Assembly: GCA_947448095.1 (NCBI GenBank)
Contig: CANFNN010000040.1
Coordinates: 1 to 14,875, forward strand
Direction of reading: 5' to 3'
Source: Bacteriovoracaceae bacterium
GTDB lineage: Bacteria; Bdellovibrionota; Bacteriovoracia; Bacteriovoracales; Bacteriovoracaceae
Length of the DNA stretch: 14,875 nt
Program-made: the position numbers and the translations under genes
The notes under the pieces: model-generated
The model's input: the letters and a program-made list of their open reading frames with translations, nothing else
The model's database searches: none
What the model was told of the DNA's origin: nothing
Shown here: piece after piece, positions 1 to 6,856 of the stretch
Layout: each line of letters opens with the position of its first letter
Position numbering within the stretch: position 1 is the stretch's first letter

Positions 1-794
1 ATCCAGTAGCGTTCTTGGTCGTTAAACCCAACGATACTTACGGCGTGTCCACCGACTGAATGAGAGCTGACTGATTTATAAATACCACTAGAGTAAGTTA
101 AAAAATCCTCATAAACCGTCATTGAAGTGACTACTGGCCCTTTTTTGAGAGCATCTTTTAGTTTTTGAACTGAAGTGCTGAAGATTCCAGTCGGAGCATA
201 CGACCCGCTGACTTTGTATGTTCTGGCCGTTTGATTTTGACAAAATTGCTTACAAGAAACGTCTTCGTTGTTTGAACCCATAGTGTAAGGAGCGCAGGCA
301 TTATCCACGACGCCATTTCTTTTCACATAAGATGCTGCAGAACTAGGCATCCAGCCGCGCTCACAAGCTCCACCACCGCAAGCAAAGAGGGCCTGGGTAG
401 AGAATTGAGGCTTAAGCCATGAAGCACCGGTTGCAATTGATACTTGAGCTTCCAGTGTTCCAATAGTAGCGAAGGCCACACATGAGCCACAGTTGCCTTG
501 GTTCATAACCGGTCCAAGCCAGTTTGTGCCATTCATATCGCGCCAGTCGATATTTTCATAAGTGTAGGAAGAGGAATAAGCGTCATCATAATTGAGTTTA
601 GAAGTCACAACTTCATTGTTACCCATCATCTTTTTAATCTGACTTTCAGGTAGGTCTGTTAACCAGTTTGATTTCGCAGTCCAGTTGGCCTTCTCTGAAG
701 CAATTTTGCTTTGGATAGAGCTAACGTCAATGGCAGCAAATAAATTGAGACTGACTAGGGATAAACCTAGGAAGAGGGAGAGACAGTTCTTCAT
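1..794 (-). CDS. Secreted papain-family (C1A) cysteine protease, C-terminus beyond window
   Basis: Translating the minus strand from the ATG at 794 gives about 264 residues with no stop before the window edge, so the 3' end is missing. Residues 1-20 or 21 form a Sec signal peptide (MKN, then a Leu/Ser-rich core, then LFAA). A pro-like stretch of roughly 55 residues follows, and the mature domain begins near IDWRD. The papain active-site block QGNCGSCVAF is present, with catalytic Cys105 (the second Cys of CGSC). The histidine block GGHAVSIVGF gives His250. The third active-site residue (Asn of the NSWG block) would lie just past the edge. Several further Cys residues suggest disulfides. Papain usually has Trp after the catalytic Cys; here it is Val. 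The start is supported by AAGGA six bases before ATG. The likely role is an exported or periplasmic endopeptidase; in a predator it could digest prey protein, but that is inference. Confidence 0.93.
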   Translation of the reverse strand, partial: MKNCLSLFLGLSLVSLNLFAAIDVSSIQSKIASEKANWTAKSNWLTDLPESQIKKMMGNNEVVTSKLNYDDAYSSSYTYENIDWRDMNGTNWLGPVMNQGNCGSCVAFATIGTLEAQVSIATGASWLKPQFSTQALFACGGGACERGWMPSSAASYVKRNGVVDNACAPYTMGSNNEDVSCKQFCQNQTARTYKVSGSYAPTGIFSTSVQKLKDALKKGPVVTSMTVYEDFLTYSSGIYKSVSSHSVGGHAVSIVGFNDQERYW

Positions 795-941
795 TTAACA
801 TCCTTGTGAAAAGAAAACTTGTTAGTTTTTGTATCTTTATCTTAAAAATATCCCCAGGCCTCTGGTAACAAACTTAAACTTACAACTACTGAATATGAGA
901 TGAAAAAAAGGTAATTGAGTAAGCCACTCAGGATGAGGAAT

Positions 942-964
942 GGCCGTCAAAATCTTTGACGGCC
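942..964. repeat. Perfect 10-bp inverted repeat (hairpin) between divergent genes
   Basis: The left arm GGCCGTCAAA (942-951) and right arm TTTGACGGCC (955-964) are exact reverse complements around a 3-base loop (ATC). On the plus strand the hairpin is followed by TTGTAATAT, a weak T-rich tail, so it could be a poor intrinsic terminator for a short plus-strand transcript. It could also be an operator or insulating hairpin between the cysteine protease and the ankyrin gene. It lies about 45 bp upstream of the proposed -10 of the ankyrin gene. No protein-coding gene is upstream on the plus strand to need a terminator. Confidence 0.7.
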
Positions 965-1008
965 TTGTAATATCTACCCTCGGCATGCCTGTGGGCCAAG
1001 AGATCCTT

Positions 1009-1014
1009 TATAGT
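1009..1014 (+). promoter_or_regulatory. -10 element (TATAGT) for leaderless start of ankyrin gene
   Basis: TATAGT is followed by exactly 6 bases (AGGCCT) and then the ATG at 1021. The expected transcription start falls on or next to the A of the start codon, and there is no Shine-Dalgarno sequence. No convincing -35 was seen. Confidence 0.5.
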
Positions 1015-1020
1015 AGGCCT

Positions 1021-1671
1021 ATGAAAAATATCTTTATCCTAGCTCTTTGCCTTTTCACTCTTTCGGCTACGGCCGCGAGGAAAACCCCATCAGATAAACT
1101 CTGGGAGGCGGTAGAGGATGATAATCTCAGAAAGGCCTCCAAAGCACTTGATAAGGGAGCAGATCCCGATTCTGTGAATAATCCTGATGCACCAACGACC
1201 TCTATCTTTTTAAGGGCCGCAGTTCTAAACCGGGTTGAGATGATCAAGTTGATGCTTGATCACAAGGCCTCCATTGACCAAGGTCGACCGATTGATCACC
1301 ACACTGCTCTCATGATCGCGGCTACTCGAAACAATGCTGTCTTGGCGCAATTGCTCGTTGATAGAGGTGCAAATATTAACCTTGATACCATCTTTTCTAG
1401 AACCGCTTTACAGATAGCGGCCTTGAATAATTCTCTGGCGGTAGCTAAAGTCTTATTGGCCCAAGAAAATATCGATGTGAATCATAGGCCTGATCTTTGT
1501 GCTTTGGCAGTCGCCTCTAGACAAGGGTTTAAAGAGATGGTGGTTTTAATTAGTGGTCAAGTGGAAGCTAAAGCTCCAAGCGTTGAATGCTTAAAAGCGG
1601 CTATTGGTATGGCGGAGTATAATCATCACGAAGAAATCCTAGCTATTTTGCACCAGATTCCTCACTTGTAA
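1021..1671 (+). CDS. Secreted ankyrin-repeat protein
   Basis: The 216-residue product starts with a clear signal peptide (MKNIFILALCLFTLSATA, cut near residue 19) and is then built from ankyrin-type repeats at about residues 25-57, 58-88, 93-122, 126-156 and a degenerate one from 157. Repeat hallmarks are visible: HTALMIAATRNN, LLVDRGANIN, RTALQIAALNNS and KALDKGADPD. Ankyrin repeats bind other proteins; the partner here is unknown. The frame stays open upstream to an ATG at 940, but that would put 27 residues in front of the signal peptide and include the 942-964 hairpin, so 1021 is preferred. The gene ends inside the 3' end of the convergent DUF779 gene (10 bp overlap). Bacterial periplasmic ankyrin proteins, such as AnkB-type proteins near catalase, exist, but no such partner is seen here. 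Confidence 0.9.
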   Translation: MKNIFILALCLFTLSATAARKTPSDKLWEAVEDDNLRKASKALDKGADPDSVNNPDAPTTSIFLRAAVLNRVEMIKLMLDHKASIDQGRPIDHHTALMIAATRNNAVLAQLLVDRGANINLDTIFSRTALQIAALNNSLAVAKVLLAQENIDVNHRPDLCALAVASRQGFKEMVVLISGQVEAKAPSVECLKAAIGMAEYNHHEEILAILHQIPHL

Positions 1672-2054
1672 ACTGGCCCTCTGAGGGGTTCCCCCTGATC
1701 TTGGAGAGTTTTCATTTCTGCTTCATTAAAAACATGGGAGCGGGTTAAAAATCTTATGCCCTCGGGTGCCTCAAGCGAAAATCCACTTCCTCGTCCGGGA
1801 ACCACATCAATAACTAACTGTGTGTGCCTCCAGTATTCAAATTGATCTTCTCCGATATAAACTTGAGTTCCCTCAATTTCTCCCAGATACACGTCACGCA
1901 TGCCTATTTTAAATTCACCTTCTGGGTAGCACATGGGCGAGCTTCCATCGCAGCAGCCACCTGACTGATGAATGAGAAGTGGTCCATGCATGAGTTTTAA
2001 TTTTGCGAGCCACTCCCGAGTTAAGGGAGTGGCATCAACTCTTTTAAGATTCAT
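1662..2054 (-). CDS. DUF779 family protein, partner of aldehyde dehydrogenase
   Basis: This 130-residue protein matches what is known of DUF779, a small family repeatedly found next to AldB/AcoD-type aldehyde dehydrogenase genes. The hallmark Cys block runs over residues 30-44, with SGGCCDGSSPMC giving Cys34, Cys35 and Cys42. The block YIGEDQFEYWRHTQL follows at 66-80, and RGSGFSLEAPEG at 88-99. No signal peptide or membrane segment is present, so it is cytosolic. Its biochemical role is not established; the paired cysteines suggest metal or thiol chemistry, which is inference. It starts 5 bp after the dehydrogenase stop codon with no ribosome binding site of its own, so translation probably depends on reinitiation after the upstream gene. 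Its last 10 bases overlap the ankyrin gene on the other strand. Confidence 0.92.
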   Translation of the reverse strand: MNLKRVDATPLTREWLAKLKLMHGPLLIHQSGGCCDGSSPMCYPEGEFKIGMRDVYLGEIEGTQVYIGEDQFEYWRHTQLVIDVVPGRGSGFSLEAPEGIRFLTRSHVFNEAEMKTLQDQGEPLRGPVYK

Positions 2055-2059
2055 AGTTT

Positions 2060-3580
2060 CTAGAAAAATCCCATTGGGTTTGGATCATAGCTGACCAGTA
2101 AGTTTTTAGTCTGTTGGTAGTGATCAAGCATCATCTTGTGATTTTCTCGACCGATACCAGATTGTTTATAACCACCAAAAGCGGCGTGGGCAGGGTAGAG
2201 GTGGTAGCAGTTAGTCCACACTCGACCGGCCTGAATTGCCCGTCCCATTCGGAAGGCAATACCATTGTCTCTGGTCCAAACTCCGGCGCCTAGACCATAG
2301 AGGGTGTCGTTAGCAATGCTTACGGCATCAGCTTCATCTTTAAACTTCGTCACACAAACAACTGGCCCAAAAATTTCTTCTTGGAACACGCGCATTTTGT
2401 TATTTCCTTCAATAATCGTGGGCTGGATATAAAATCCATTTTTTAAGTCCCCAGACATTTCTCCAGGAGCTCCACCGGTAAGGATTTTCGCTCCTTCTTT
2501 TTTTGCAATATCCATGTAGGACAGAATTTTTTCTTTTTGATCATTTGAGGACTGGGCCCCAATCATGGTGTCAGTATCAAGTGGGTTTCCGCTTTTAATT
2601 AACTGAACGCGTGCGATCGCGGCTGCCAGAAAATTGTCATAGATATTCGCCGAAATAAGTGCTCGAGAAGGGCAGGTACAGACTTCCCCTTGATTGAGTG
2701 CAAACATTGCAAAGCCCTCAAGAGACTTACTGGCAAAGGCATCATTTTTCGCCATGACATCATCAAAGAAAATGTTGGGTGACTTACCACCAAGTTCAAG
2801 CGTCACAGGAATCAGGTTTTCAGAGGCATACTGCATGATCAATCGGCCAGTAGTCGTTTCACCAGTGAAGGCAATTTTTGCAATTCGTTTATTACTGGCC
2901 AGAGGTTTACCGGCCTCAACCCCAAAACCATTCACAATATTTAAGACTCCTGGAGGTAAGAGGTCTTGAATCAATTCTGCTAAAACTAAAATACTAACGG
3001 GAGTTTGTTCTGCCGGCTTAAGCACCACACAGTTTCCTGCGGCAAGGGCCGGTGCGAGTTTCCACACCGCCATGAGAATCGGAAAGTTCCAGGGAATAAT
3101 TTGTCCCACGACACCTAGTGGTTCATGGAAGTGATAAGCGACAGTCTTATCATCAATTTGAGAAATCATTCCTTCTTGCGACCTGATACATCCAGCAAAA
3201 TAGCGAAAGTGATCTATCGCAAGTGGAATATCAGCGGCCAGAGTTTCTCGAACAGGTTTACCGTTATCCCAAGTTTCGGCCACGGCCAAAAGCTCGAGGT
3301 TATTTTCCATTCGGTCAGCAATCTTATTTAGAATGACCGCTCTTTCGCTGGGAGATTTTTTGCCCCAGGCCTCTTTCGCCCCATGGGCCGCATCTAAAGC
3401 AAGCTCAATATCTTCAGCTGTTGACCTGGGAATTTCACAGAACTTTTCTCCTGTGACAGGTGTCACGTTATCAAAATATTGTCCTTTTTTGGGTGGCAAC
3501 CATTCGCCACCAATAAAATTACCATATCGGGCCTTGAAACTGACTTTTGATCCAGGTTGGTTAGGTTTTGAATAAATCAT
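2060..3580 (-). CDS. NAD(P)-dependent aldehyde dehydrogenase, AldB/AcoD/ExaC type
   Basis: The 506-residue protein is full length for the AldB/AcoD subfamily and oxidises aliphatic aldehydes such as acetaldehyde to acids in the cytosol. Visible landmarks are PWNFP (163-167, cofactor loop), Lys188 in VLKPAE, FTGETTTG (238-245, nucleotide site), general base Glu262 in LELGGKSPN, catalytic Cys301 in NQGEVCTCPSR, EEIFGP (401-406) and GGYKQSGIGRE (469-479). The NQGEVCTCPSR form and the adjoining DUF779 gene favour the AldB/AcoD/ExaC group over betaine-aldehyde or succinate-semialdehyde enzymes. The start is set by AGGAG six bases before ATG. Upstream is a good -10 (TATACT) without a good -35, compatible with activator-dependent expression as known for acoD/exaC-type genes, although no activator gene is visible here. 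Substrate cannot be read from sequence alone. Confidence 0.96.
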   Translation of the reverse strand: MIYSKPNQPGSKVSFKARYGNFIGGEWLPPKKGQYFDNVTPVTGEKFCEIPRSTAEDIELALDAAHGAKEAWGKKSPSERAVILNKIADRMENNLELLAVAETWDNGKPVRETLAADIPLAIDHFRYFAGCIRSQEGMISQIDDKTVAYHFHEPLGVVGQIIPWNFPILMAVWKLAPALAAGNCVVLKPAEQTPVSILVLAELIQDLLPPGVLNIVNGFGVEAGKPLASNKRIAKIAFTGETTTGRLIMQYASENLIPVTLELGGKSPNIFFDDVMAKNDAFASKSLEGFAMFALNQGEVCTCPSRALISANIYDNFLAAAIARVQLIKSGNPLDTDTMIGAQSSNDQKEKILSYMDIAKKEGAKILTGGAPGEMSGDLKNGFYIQPTIIEGNNKMRVFQEEIFGPVVCVTKFKDEADAVSIANDTLYGLGAGVWTRDNGIAFRMGRAIQAGRVWTNCYHLYPAHAAFGGYKQSGIGRENHKMMLDHYQQTKNLLVSYDPNPMGFF

Positions 3581-3614
3581 GATGAACTCCTATTTAAAAC
3601 AATCACGTCTTGCG

Positions 3615-3620
3615 AGTATA
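3615..3620 (-). promoter_or_regulatory. Probable -10 (TATACT) of the aldehyde dehydrogenase operon
   Basis: On the minus strand TATACT lies 34 bases before the dehydrogenase ATG. The hexamer 17 bp upstream (GATGTC) does not resemble TTGACA, so an activator may be needed. The rest of the 199-bp spacer (3581-3779) is AT-rich, holds a 10-bp palindrome TCAAATTTGA at 3712-3721, and shows no gene. Confidence 0.4.
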
Positions 3621-3779
3621 GGGCCGCTGGAATTTGGGACATCTTTATTTCTATGAGAGGGATGTGTTTGTTAAGAAATGACCAGATTTCATAGTTGTGT
3701 AACGTATATGATCAAATTTGAATCAATATCTTTTAGTTTAGATCTTACGATTAATTCCTCGAAAAACTCATTTTTCTGG

Positions 3780-5003
3780 CTATGAGAGTAGGCTTTTTAA
3801 TTCCGGAAAGGCTTCCAGAAAATTCGTCTCCTGGGCCTGATCAAACAAGCGAATATGCTTTTGAAATTCAGGAATCAGGTTGGTTGAGTCTTGAGCTTTT
3901 AGAAGATTCACAGCACTGCTGAAACTGTTAATGGTAGCAGATTCTTCAGGCAGAATATTTCGAAGTGCTTTGAGAAGTTTTTCATATTCAAGGATAGCCT
4001 TCTGTTTGATCTCCTCTGGCAAAATATGAACACTGAAAAAAGTCGGCTCATAGAGAAAATAAAGCTGAAAGTTTTCTGGTTCTATAAAGCGCTTTGAGAC
4101 AAGTGTCTTATAGAGTTTCACCATCTCAAGACAATTCATGGCACTTAAAACTGGAGTCACGGTGAATTTCGCGTGAGGAACTTTCTCCCTGACTATTTCT
4201 CTATTTTTTAGGATCTCCTCCCACTCTGCACCTTTTCTTAGGTATGAGAGCTGCTCACCTTGACCGTCTAGGCTTATGTACAGAGAGAGTTTAGGAAACT
4301 TCTCCCACAGACTTATGACGTCATGCTTACCCAAAGCGAGTTTAGTGAAATTGGTATTATAAGCGAGGTGGACTTCAGTATTTCTTCCAATGCGGATTAA
4401 TTCTTTAAGCATCTGGTAGTGCTCTTCCATTAAGAGGGGCTCACCACCAGCAAAATAAATGATTTTTACATTCTGCAATTGATCTAAGGTCATTTTGAAG
4501 AGTTCTGGGTGATCACTAATCAGGCGGATATTTTTAGGAAGGCCCTGAGGTCCATAGATCTGCTCAAAGTCTTCAAAGAGTGACGATGAGTTTTGCGGCA
4601 TGCACATTTTGCATCTGAGATTACAGATATTGGAAAACCTGAAATCCATGTAGCGCAATTTCAGCTCAGGCAAGGCCCCATCGGGCTTCATTGTTTCGAG
4701 TAATTTCAAATCGTCTTTAAAATCATTGTTGTTTTGAACTCGGCGAGACACTTTCCCAAAGCTTTCCTGCATGTGACATTTCTTGCACTGAAGCGGCAGA
4801 TTACCGGCCAGCATATCCAGCCTCAGCTCTTTAATCCGATCAGAATTAAAGATCTCTAAAAACGAGTTTTGATGAATATTGCCAAAGGGGTTGCCGCTCG
4901 AGGTGGCCTCGATGCAGGAAAATACCGACCCATCGGCCCCTAAGTGCATGTGAATCCATGGGATGATACAGAATCCTGGAGATTGAGGGCCGCCGTTTTC
5001 CAT
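3780..5003 (-). CDS. Twitch-domain radical SAM protein
   Basis: The 407-residue protein has the radical SAM [4Fe-4S] motif CNLRCKMC (Cys127, Cys131, Cys134) preceded by YMDFRFSNI, and the SAM-binding GGEP at 186-189. An unusual N-terminal half-SPASM or twitch region precedes the barrel, with Cys12 (FCIIPWIHMHLG), Cys30 (SVFSC) and the pair Cys73/Cys76 (QCKKC). Four such cysteines would hold an auxiliary Fe-S cluster. This order (auxiliary site first, then barrel) is that of the 'twitch domain-containing radical SAM protein' family, whose substrates are largely unknown and which often sit in surface polysaccharide or peptide-modification loci. An in-frame stop just upstream fixes the start at or after 5003. 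There is only a close AGGA before the ATG, and GAGAAT ends 6 nt from ATG. No biosynthetic partner gene adjoins; the neighbours are a divergent small secreted protein and the dehydrogenase operon. Confidence 0.92.
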   Translation of the reverse strand: MENGGPQSPGFCIIPWIHMHLGADGSVFSCIEATSSGNPFGNIHQNSFLEIFNSDRIKELRLDMLAGNLPLQCKKCHMQESFGKVSRRVQNNNDFKDDLKLLETMKPDGALPELKLRYMDFRFSNICNLRCKMCMPQNSSSLFEDFEQIYGPQGLPKNIRLISDHPELFKMTLDQLQNVKIIYFAGGEPLLMEEHYQMLKELIRIGRNTEVHLAYNTNFTKLALGKHDVISLWEKFPKLSLYISLDGQGEQLSYLRKGAEWEEILKNREIVREKVPHAKFTVTPVLSAMNCLEMVKLYKTLVSKRFIEPENFQLYFLYEPTFFSVHILPEEIKQKAILEYEKLLKALRNILPEESATINSFSSAVNLLKAQDSTNLIPEFQKHIRLFDQAQETNFLEAFPELKSLLS

Positions 5004-5009
5004 GTCCTG

Positions 5010-5015
5010 ATTCTC
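5010..5015 (-). promoter_or_regulatory. -10-like hexamer (GAGAAT) 6 nt before radical SAM start
   Basis: On the minus strand GAGAAT is followed by six bases (CAGGAC) and then ATG. A T-rich stretch (TTGTTT) lies 18 bp upstream as a possible -35. The AGGA two bases from ATG is too close to be a normal ribosome binding site. This is weaker than the other examples of the same layout. Confidence 0.3.
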
Positions 5016-5118
5016 TCATGGTGAGGTTGAAAAAAACAAATGAATTGTAGGTAATAAGTTCTCGGTCCTCACATCATGGGCCTTGAATGGATTATTCTTT
5101 ACCCAACCGGAGTTCCTT

Positions 5119-5493
5119 ATGAAAAAATTATTAGTCGCTATTCTTTTTTTAAATATGCAAGGCATCCAGGCCCAAACCCAGACTCAGGTTCTGACCTCTG
5201 AGACTATCAACGTTGATGGTTACTTGGCAGAGAAGAAAGCTTCGGATGAAGAGCTCGAAACAGTCAAAGCAGAGATTGAAAAACAAAAAACTGAAACCGT
5301 TTTGAATAAAAAGAAGGCACAGTCCTATCAGGATCTTTCTCAATCAGTAGAGAAATTATCGGAAACCACTGAAGAATATCTGGAAGAGAAAAAAGCCGCG
5401 AAAGAAGAAATTGCTAATTATAACTTGAAAGTGAAATGCCTAAACGCCGAGACTCCGGGACCCGAGTGTGAAAAGTTCAGTCGTCGGCGCTAA
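5119..5493 (+). CDS. Small secreted coiled-coil protein, unknown function
   Basis: The 124-residue product begins with a signal peptide (MKKLLVAILFLNMQGIQA, cut near residue 18, leaving QTQTQ at the mature N-terminus). The rest is highly charged and helical, rich in Glu/Lys: KASDEELETVKAEIEKQK at roughly 40-57 and EYLEEKKAAKEEI at about 84-96, as expected of a coiled coil. Two cysteines near the end (in KVKCLN and GPECEKF) could form a disulfide. The tail is basic (FSRRR). The start at 5119 is preferred over an upstream TTG at 5083 because it has GGAG six bases before ATG and begins a signal peptide. It is divergent from the radical SAM gene and ends 2 bp from the convergent RRM gene. I do not recognise the family; a periplasmic structural or chaperone-like role is only a guess. 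Confidence 0.8.
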   Translation: MKKLLVAILFLNMQGIQAQTQTQVLTSETINVDGYLAEKKASDEELETVKAEIEKQKTETVLNKKKAQSYQDLSQSVEKLSETTEEYLEEKKAAKEEIANYNLKVKCLNAETPGPECEKFSRRR

Positions 5494-5495
5494 TA

Positions 5496-5900
5496 TTATT
5501 TTTTCTTGAAGTCGAAAGGATTAGAGTTTCTTTTTGCATCATTGCGGGCCTTTTTGGCCATTTGAGTGGTGACGTAAGAGAGATCTTTTTTCTTCTCATC
5601 TCTTTTTTCATTGATCTTACTGATGCTGCTTGCCTTGAGAGGAATCGCAAAATTCACTTTTACAGTTCTTCCATCCACAATCTTTTGATTTAAAGCATTG
5701 ATAGCGTTTTTGGCCTGTGAAGGATTCGCCATTTCAACGAACGCCATACCGCGCGATTGGTTGGTAGCAGGCTCTACGACAATTTTAATATTCTTGATTT
5801 CACCGTATTGAGCAAACATACTTCTAAGACCATTACGGTCTCTTTCATAGCTTAGGTTACTGATATAAACGGTACTATTGGTGTTATCTTTTGTATTCAT
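5496..5900 (-). CDS. Single-RRM RNA-binding protein
   Basis: The 134-residue protein is one RNA recognition motif (about residues 9-88) with a basic, disordered tail. RNP2 is VYISNL (11-16) and RNP1 is RGMAFVEM (50-57). RNA-stacking aromatics are kept at Tyr12 and Phe54, while the usual aromatic at RNP1 position 3 is Met52. LSYERDRNGLRSMFAQYGEI between them is the classic helix-1 and loop. The tail (89-134) is rich in Lys/Arg and ends DFKKK. Small RRM proteins of this kind occur in cyanobacteria and several proteobacterial lineages and are usually regarded as post-transcriptional or cold-response RNA binders; the target here is unknown. There is no Shine-Dalgarno, but a promoter is spaced for a leaderless transcript. 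The gene abuts the small secreted protein tail to tail. Confidence 0.94.
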   Translation of the reverse strand: MNTKDNTNSTVYISNLSYERDRNGLRSMFAQYGEIKNIKIVVEPATNQSRGMAFVEMANPSQAKNAINALNQKIVDGRTVKVNFAIPLKASSISKINEKRDEKKKDLSYVTTQMAKKARNDAKRNSNPFDFKKK

Positions 5901-5906
5901 AGGGTG

Positions 5907-5935
5907 TCTTTAACAAAGTTTTTTTAAGATGTCTT
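5907..5935 (-). promoter_or_regulatory. Promoter of RRM gene, spaced for a leaderless mRNA
   Basis: On the minus strand AAGACA (5935-5930) is a -35 matching four of six consensus bases, followed by a 17-bp spacer and TAAAGA (5912-5907) as -10. Six bases (CACCCT) then separate it from ATG. No Shine-Dalgarno fits in that gap. Confidence 0.5.
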
Positions 5936-5995
5936 GAGGGAATGTAATTCTTTCAGGTACAGTTCCTTATAAAGCTAATAGGATAGAGAGTTTTT

Positions 5996-6841
5996 ATGAA
6001 TAAATTCGTTACTGCCGCGAAAGAATTGGTCAAAAATGGGGATGCTTTCCTCTCCCAGCATGGTCCTTTGGCCTTTCATCACGAGGCCTATGAGCTGCTG
6101 AGAAAGGCAAATTTGCCTGATCTTTTTGATTTTAAAGACTTAGTTCAGACTTCCTTTGCCCCAGATTTTAACCCCAATCAAAACTATGCATCCGCCCAGT
6201 TTAGCGACCTGCCGATTACGATTGCCATGGGGGAGCACTGCTTTTTAGACGTCTATTTCTGGCGAAGAAGACCCACAGTCATTCATGATCATCACTTTAC
6301 CGGTGCCTTTCAATGTCTGGAGGGTGCAAATGTGGATTTAGAATTTGAATTTATTAAAACCAAAAAACTGGGACAGTTTCATGACCTGGGGGAACTAAGC
6401 CTTAAGCAGTCGAGGAACCTTGTGAAAGGAGATATTGCTCCGATTGATCTCTTGGATAAATTCATTCATCAAAATCATCACCAGGCCGAGTTAACTATCA
6501 ATGCCTGTTTTCGCACCCCAGATATTGGGGAAACGAATCTCTCGAATTACTTATATTCCGGTCTGCGCTTTGAGAAGCAGCCTGATCTCCTGAACCGAAA
6601 TGGCCGCTTAATGGGCTTTCTCTATATTGAGGATTTCGACATTTTGGGGCTTAATCTCACGATTGATGATGCCCTTCATTTTTTAGTTCGAAATTACCGC
6701 TCAACATCTACTGGTAAGCGCTTTATGGAAATGAAAGAGTTTATGCAGGAAAAAGTAGACAAGGAGCTTGGTCTCGATCTCACCAAGCTGTTAGACGCGC
6801 ATGAAATGAAAATGGATCAAATTGAAAATCAATACAATTAG
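5996..6841 (+). CDS. Cupin-like protein of unknown function
   Basis: The 281-residue cytosolic protein has no signal peptide or membrane segment. I do not recognise a named family. A metal-site-like block sits at residues 94-110 (TVIHDHHFTGAFQCLEG): His97, His99 and His100 followed by Gly103 and Gly110 resemble the first histidine block of cupins and thiol dioxygenases. A second histidine cluster FIHQNHHQ (157-163, His158, His161, His162) after the GDIAP turn could supply the remaining ligand, as in a double-stranded beta-helix. The C-terminal 60 residues are helical and charged. A short GA-rich stretch precedes ATG but no strong ribosome site. The gene is followed after 15 bp by the prolyl iminopeptidase gene on the same strand, so the two are probably co-transcribed. 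Metal dependence and dioxygenase activity are inference only. Confidence 0.85.
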   Translation: MNKFVTAAKELVKNGDAFLSQHGPLAFHHEAYELLRKANLPDLFDFKDLVQTSFAPDFNPNQNYASAQFSDLPITIAMGEHCFLDVYFWRRRPTVIHDHHFTGAFQCLEGANVDLEFEFIKTKKLGQFHDLGELSLKQSRNLVKGDIAPIDLLDKFIHQNHHQAELTINACFRTPDIGETNLSNYLYSGLRFEKQPDLLNRNGRLMGFLYIEDFDILGLNLTIDDALHFLVRNYRSTSTGKRFMEMKEFMQEKVDKELGLDLTKLLDAHEMKMDQIENQYN

Positions 6842-6856
6842 AATTGGGAGTAAGTT

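Noticed and set aside
940..1020. A longer ankyrin protein starting at the ATG at 940 with AGGA six bases upstream.
   Set aside because: It would put 27 residues before a clear signal peptide and place the 942-964 hairpin at the start of the coding region; the ATG at 1021 with TATAGT six bases upstream fits better.
2599..3575. Several open frames of 66-91 codons within the aldehyde dehydrogenase gene, on both strands.
   Set aside because: They overlap a full-length conserved enzyme, lack ribosome sites and have no recognisable protein features, so they are shadows of the real frame.
3712..3721. The 10-bp palindrome TCAAATTTGA upstream of the dehydrogenase operon as an operator.
   Set aside because: Short AT-rich palindromes are common by chance, the flanks do not extend the symmetry, and it is about 90 bp from the -10.
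3763..3777. AT-rich inverted repeat after the radical SAM stop codon as a terminator.
   Set aside because: The stem is almost only A-T pairs, with no GC core, so it is not a convincing intrinsic terminator.
5083..5118. A TTG start for the small secreted protein.
   Set aside because: The ATG at 5119 begins a signal peptide and has GGAG at the right distance; the extension would bury the signal peptide.
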